From Janthinobacterium psychrotolerans (GTDB lineage Bacteria > Pseudomonadota > Gammaproteobacteria > Burkholderiales > Burkholderiaceae_D), in NCBI RefSeq assembly GCF_001677885.1, contig NZ_LOCQ01000059.1, positions 1 to 64,000 on the forward strand: DNA of 64,000 nt, read 5' to 3'. Under the pieces are notes generated by a model. The model was not told the DNA's origin, made no database searches, and was given only the letters and a program-made list of their open reading frames with translations. Positions 61,326 through 64,000 of this stretch are shown here, piece by piece (position 1 is the stretch's first letter; each line of letters begins with the position of its first letter). Position numbers and translations under genes: made by a program.

Positions 61326-62560
61326 ACCAGCACCTCGGCCGGCAGCGGGTGGCCGAGAAAGCCGGTCGGGCTGGCGCTCAGGCCATAGGCGCCCGACTGG
61401 AACACCACCACCAGGTCGCCATCGCTGGCGCGCGCCATCTCCATCTGTTCGGCCAGCAAGTCCAGCGGCGTGCATAGCGGCCCCACCACCGAGACGATTT
61501 CGCGCTCGCCGCCATGCAGGCGGTTGCCGATCGCCACCGGATAGTTCTTGCGGATCAGCTGGCCAAAATTGCCGGACGCCGCCAGGTGATGGTGCAAGCC
61601 GCCGTCGGTGACCAGGAATACCTGGCCATGCGACAGCTTGCGTTCGATCACCTTGCACACATAAATGCCGGCTTCGGCCACCAGATAGCGGCCCAGCTCG
61701 ATATTCAGGCGTGCGCCCGGAGCGGCAAGAGCCAGCTTGTGCAGTTGCCGCTGCAAATTGTCGGCCAGCGGCGCCAGGTCGAGCGGCATGTCGCCAGGAA
61801 AATACGGCACGCCAAAGCCGCCGCCGATATTGAGCGTTTTCAATGGCCCGGGCGCGTCGTGCGCCAGTTGCAGCGCCAGCCCGACGCTGGCCGCCTGGGC
61901 CTCTGCCAGGGCCACGGCCGACAGGTTTTGCGAACCGGAAAACAAATGAAAGCCATGAAAATCGAGGTGCAGCTGGGCTATGCGCGCCAGCAAGGCCGGC
62001 ACCAGCGCCGCATCGACGCCAAACGGCTGGGCGCCGCCGCCCATGCGCATGCCGGCGCGGCGCAGCGCAAAATCGGGGTTCACCCGCACCGATACCCGCG
62101 CCGCCACGCCCAGCCGGTCGCCGGCGCGCGCCAGCTTTTCCAGTTCCGCGCCCGATTCGACATTGATCAGCACGCCAGCGGCCACCGCGCGCGACAATTC
62201 GCTCTCGCTTTTGCCAGGTCCGGCAAAGCTGATGGACGCTGGCGCCATGGTGGTGTCGAGCGCCTTGGCCAGCTCGCCGCCCGAGGCCACGTCGATGCCG
62301 TCGACCAAGCTCGCCAGCAGTTGCACCACGGCCGGCATGGGATTGGCCTTCAGCGCGTAGTGCAGGTGCACGCCGGCCGGCAGCGCCGCGCGCAGGCTGG
62401 CGACCCGCTGTGCGATCCGCGCGCGGTCGTAGGCATAGAACGGCGTGCGCCCGACCCTCTGGGCCAGGCGCGTCAAGGGCAGGCCGCCGAAGCGCAGCAC
62501 ATCATCGTCCGAGACAAGTTGTTGCAGGGCCGCATGCACCGGCAGGCCGCGCGCGTTCAT
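61322..62560 (-). CDS. PLP-dependent decarboxylase, exosortase A system-associated
   Basis: The 412-residue fold-type III enzyme is related to diaminopimelate and ornithine decarboxylases. K71 in HYALKANPMPAV would bind pyridoxal phosphate, and the phosphate-binding loop is NIGGGFGVPYF. VVGPLCTPLDLLAE and FQSGAYGLSAS supply the dimer-interface catalytic cysteine and tyrosine. The substrate is unknown. In exosortase A loci it is paired with an acyl-CoA ligase, suggesting that an amino-acid-derived group is activated and decarboxylated. Both ends overlap its neighbours by ATGA. Confidence 0.93.
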   Translation of the reverse strand: MNARGLPVHAALQQLVSDDDVLRFGGLPLTRLAQRVGRTPFYAYDRARIAQRVASLRAALPAGVHLHYALKANPMPAVVQLLASLVDGIDVASGGELAKALDTTMAPASISFAGPGKSESELSRAVAAGVLINVESGAELEKLARAGDRLGVAARVSVRVNPDFALRRAGMRMGGGAQPFGVDAALVPALLARIAQLHLDFHGFHLFSGSQNLSAVALAEAQAASVGLALQLAHDAPGPLKTLNIGGGFGVPYFPGDMPLDLAPLADNLQRQLHKLALAAPGARLNIELGRYLVAEAGIYVCKVIERKLSHGQVFLVTDGGLHHHLAASGNFGQLIRKNYPVAIGNRLHGGEREIVSVVGPLCTPLDLLAEQMEMARASDGDLVVVFQSGAYGLSASPTGFLGHPLPAEVLV

Positions 62561-64000
62561 GGCCGCTCTCCGGCGGTGGCTTCGGCCAGCCGCGCCATTT
62601 CGCGCGCCAGCAGGGCCCGGTCGATCTTGCCGTTGGGATTGCGCGGCAGCGCCTCGCTGCGGATCTCGATCCACAGCGGCAGCATATAGGCAGGCAGACG
62701 CTGCCGGCAAGCCGCCAGCAGCGCCTCGCGCTCCAGTTGCACACCGGGCGCGGCCGTCACCAGCAGGGCAATCGCCGCGCCCAGCTGCGGATGCGGCACG
62801 CCCAGCGCGGCCGCCTCGCCCACCAGGCCGCTGGCATACGCCACTTCCTCGATCTCTGCCGGGCTGACCCGGTAGCCCGAGGTCTTGATCATTTCGTCAT
62901 TGCGCCCGACAAAATACAGATAGCCTTCGGCATCGCGGCGCACCGTGTCGCCCGACCACACCGCCAGTTCGGGCACGACCAGCCCATCGGCTTGCGGCGG
63001 CAGCGGCTTGAAGCGCTCGGCGGTGCGCGCCGCATCGTTCCAGTAACCGAGCGCCACCAGCGCGCCACGGTGCACCAGTTCGCCCGGTTCGTTGTCGCCG
63101 CAGACGCTGCCGTCAGGCCGCAGCACCAATATTTCGGCATTCGGGATCGCCTTGCCGATGGAATCGGGGCGCGTCTGCAGCTGTTCCGGTGGCAAGTAGG
63201 TCGAGCGAAACGCTTCCGTCAGCCCGTACATCAAAAAGATCTGCGTGCGCGGCAGCTGCGCGCGCAGCTTGTCGACGGTGCCCGGCTGCATCACGCCGCC
63301 GGAATTGGTGATGTAGCGCAAGAGTGTCGACAAGGGCCAGCTCAGCTGCGACAGCTGTATCCACAGCGGCGGCACCGCCGCCAGGCCCGTGATCGCTTCC
63401 TGCTCCACCGCTTCGATGATATCGCGCAGAAACAGGTAATTCATCAGCACGGCGCAGGCGCCGCTGGCAAACGCGGTAGTCAACTGGCTCAGGCCATAGT
63501 CAAAGCTGAGCGGCAGCACGCACAGCAGCCGGTCTTGCGGCGTGTTGCGCAGGTAGCTCGACACGCTGGTGGCGCCGGCCACCATATTGCGGTGCGACAG
63601 CACCACGCCCTTGGGCCGCCCGGTGCTGCCCGAGGTATATAAAATCGCCGCCATATCCTGGTCGATCACCGGCTGCTCGATCACGGCGTGCGGCGTGGCC
63701 GGCAGGTCCGCGCCCAAGTCGAGCACGGATGACCAGGACATCAGCTGCACGCCACCGAGGGCGCTGTCCGGGCCGCGCTCGCCGGTGACGATCACGGTGC
63801 GCAAGGCCGGGCAGCCGGCCAGCACCGGCGCCAGCTGGGCCAGCCGTTCGCGCGAGGTAAGCAGGACAGTGACGGCGCAATCACTCAATATGTAGGCGAC
63901 CTGCTCGGGTTTCAGCAGCGGGTTGACGGGCACGAACACGCCGCCGGCCGCCGCGGCGCCAAACATGGCGATCACGTTTTCCTCGCGCTTTTCCAGGTAG
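62557..64000 (-). CDS. Acyl-CoA ligase (AMP-forming), exosortase A system-associated; partial
   Basis: The gene runs off the right edge, so its first codons are not in the window. At least 480 residues are visible. The adenylate-forming signature YTSGSTGRPKGVVLSH, YGLTEAF, ELAVWSGDTV and the C-terminal NPNGKID with the catalytic lysine are all present. The edge reads YLEKREENVIAMFGAA, which is internal to the family. It activates a carboxylic acid as AMP ester and thioester, probably for loading onto an acyl carrier protein encoded outside. It is coupled to the decarboxylase by ATGA. Confidence 0.93.
   Translation of the reverse strand, partial: YLEKREENVIAMFGAAAAGGVFVPVNPLLKPEQVAYILSDCAVTVLLTSRERLAQLAPVLAGCPALRTVIVTGERGPDSALGGVQLMSWSSVLDLGADLPATPHAVIEQPVIDQDMAAILYTSGSTGRPKGVVLSHRNMVAGATSVSSYLRNTPQDRLLCVLPLSFDYGLSQLTTAFASGACAVLMNYLFLRDIIEAVEQEAITGLAAVPPLWIQLSQLSWPLSTLLRYITNSGGVMQPGTVDKLRAQLPRTQIFLMYGLTEAFRSTYLPPEQLQTRPDSIGKAIPNAEILVLRPDGSVCGDNEPGELVHRGALVALGYWNDAARTAERFKPLPPQADGLVVPELAVWSGDTVRRDAEGYLYFVGRNDEMIKTSGYRVSPAEIEEVAYASGLVGEAAALGVPHPQLGAAIALLVTAAPGVQLEREALLAACRQRLPAYMLPLWIEIRSEALPRNPNGKIDRALLAREMARLAEATAGERP

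Larger units (their letters stand above)
20648..64000. other. Exosortase A exopolysaccharide/protein-sorting locus
   Basis: Nearly all genes from 20.6 kb to the right edge belong to one functional set: nucleotide-sugar synthesis, glycosyl transfer, flipping, polymerisation, length control, export, acetylation/deacetylation and exosortase. The only clear outsiders are ldhA and perhaps the 75-residue gene downstream of it. At least seven strand blocks are present, so it must be driven by several promoters. No mobile element borders it on the left. Confidence 0.85.

Noticed and set aside
1..64000. CRISPR arrays, insertion sequences, tRNA and rRNA genes
   Set aside because: No regularly spaced repeats, transposase genes, terminal repeats, cloverleaf sequences or rRNA-like stretches were recognised on either strand.

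Overview
The window looks like the chromosome of a high-GC betaproteobacterium of the Oxalobacteraceae type (Janthinobacterium, Massilia or Duganella). The grounds are a GC-rich coding style, the complete-looking exosortase A (XrtA/EpsH) exopolysaccharide locus, the betaproteobacterial form of the Anbu proteasome operon, and the prkA-yeaH-spoVR operon. This placement is inference from gene content; no rRNA or tRNA gene is present to confirm it.

Left part (1-20.6 kb), mostly housekeeping and stress functions. An AT-richer remnant of a TonB-dependent receptor (137-841) ends in a perfect 15-bp-arm hairpin that contains the start codon of a secreted amidase-like gene. A soluble sensor histidine kinase follows. 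Next is the operon of circularly permuted ATP-grasp, alpha-E, transglutaminase and Anbu proteasome-like protease (3.1-7.3 kb). It is preceded by a good candidate NtrC box and a -24/-12 (sigma54) promoter, which suggests nitrogen control. Then come a DUF900 hydrolase, a Fur/Zur-type regulator convergent with two coupled COG0523 metal GTPases (probable zinc homeostasis), a CpdB-like nucleotidase lipoprotein, a Sel1-repeat lipoprotein, a clade 3 type catalase, and prkA-yeaH-spoVR joined by ATGA overlaps.

Right part (20.6-64 kb), one large exopolysaccharide and protein-sorting locus of the exosortase A type. Minus-strand tviB/tviC-like genes would make UDP-HexNAc uronic acids. Divergent from them are prsT (TPR lipoprotein), a ligase/polymerase-like membrane protein and a secreted trypsin-like protease. 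A FeeM-like N-acyl amino acid synthase and an outer-membrane export lipoprotein lie on the minus strand. The plus-strand core (30.9-48.5 kb) runs: chain-length determinant, tyrosine autokinase, outer-membrane beta-barrel, wecB, polysaccharide deacetylase, FemAB-like protein, glycosyltransferase, exosortase A with fused EpsI domain, glycosyltransferase, asparagine-synthase-like amidotransferase, glycosyltransferase, a glycosyltransferase-CapK fusion, and a membrane-anchored methyltransferase-like protein.

A minus-strand block (48.5-57.1 kb) supplies a GT2-GT4 fusion, a Wzx flippase, a glycosyltransferase, an MBOAT O-acetyltransferase and its AlgJ-like partner, followed by D-lactate dehydrogenase and a small unknown gene. 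A plus-strand O-glycosylation ligase and second deacetylase (57.3-59.5 kb) run into a minus-strand trio: acyl-CoA ligase (cut by the right edge), PLP decarboxylase and a second amidotransferase.

Together these genes could make an acidic, O-acetylated, partly de-N-acetylated exopolysaccharide, export it by a Wzx/Wzy/Wzz-type route, and process PEP-CTERM proteins at the inner membrane. The PEP-CTERM substrates, the priming glycosyltransferase and the PrsK/PrsR regulators are not in the window. No CRISPR array, insertion sequence, tRNA or rRNA was seen, and no gene-free stretch exceeds about 225 bases.
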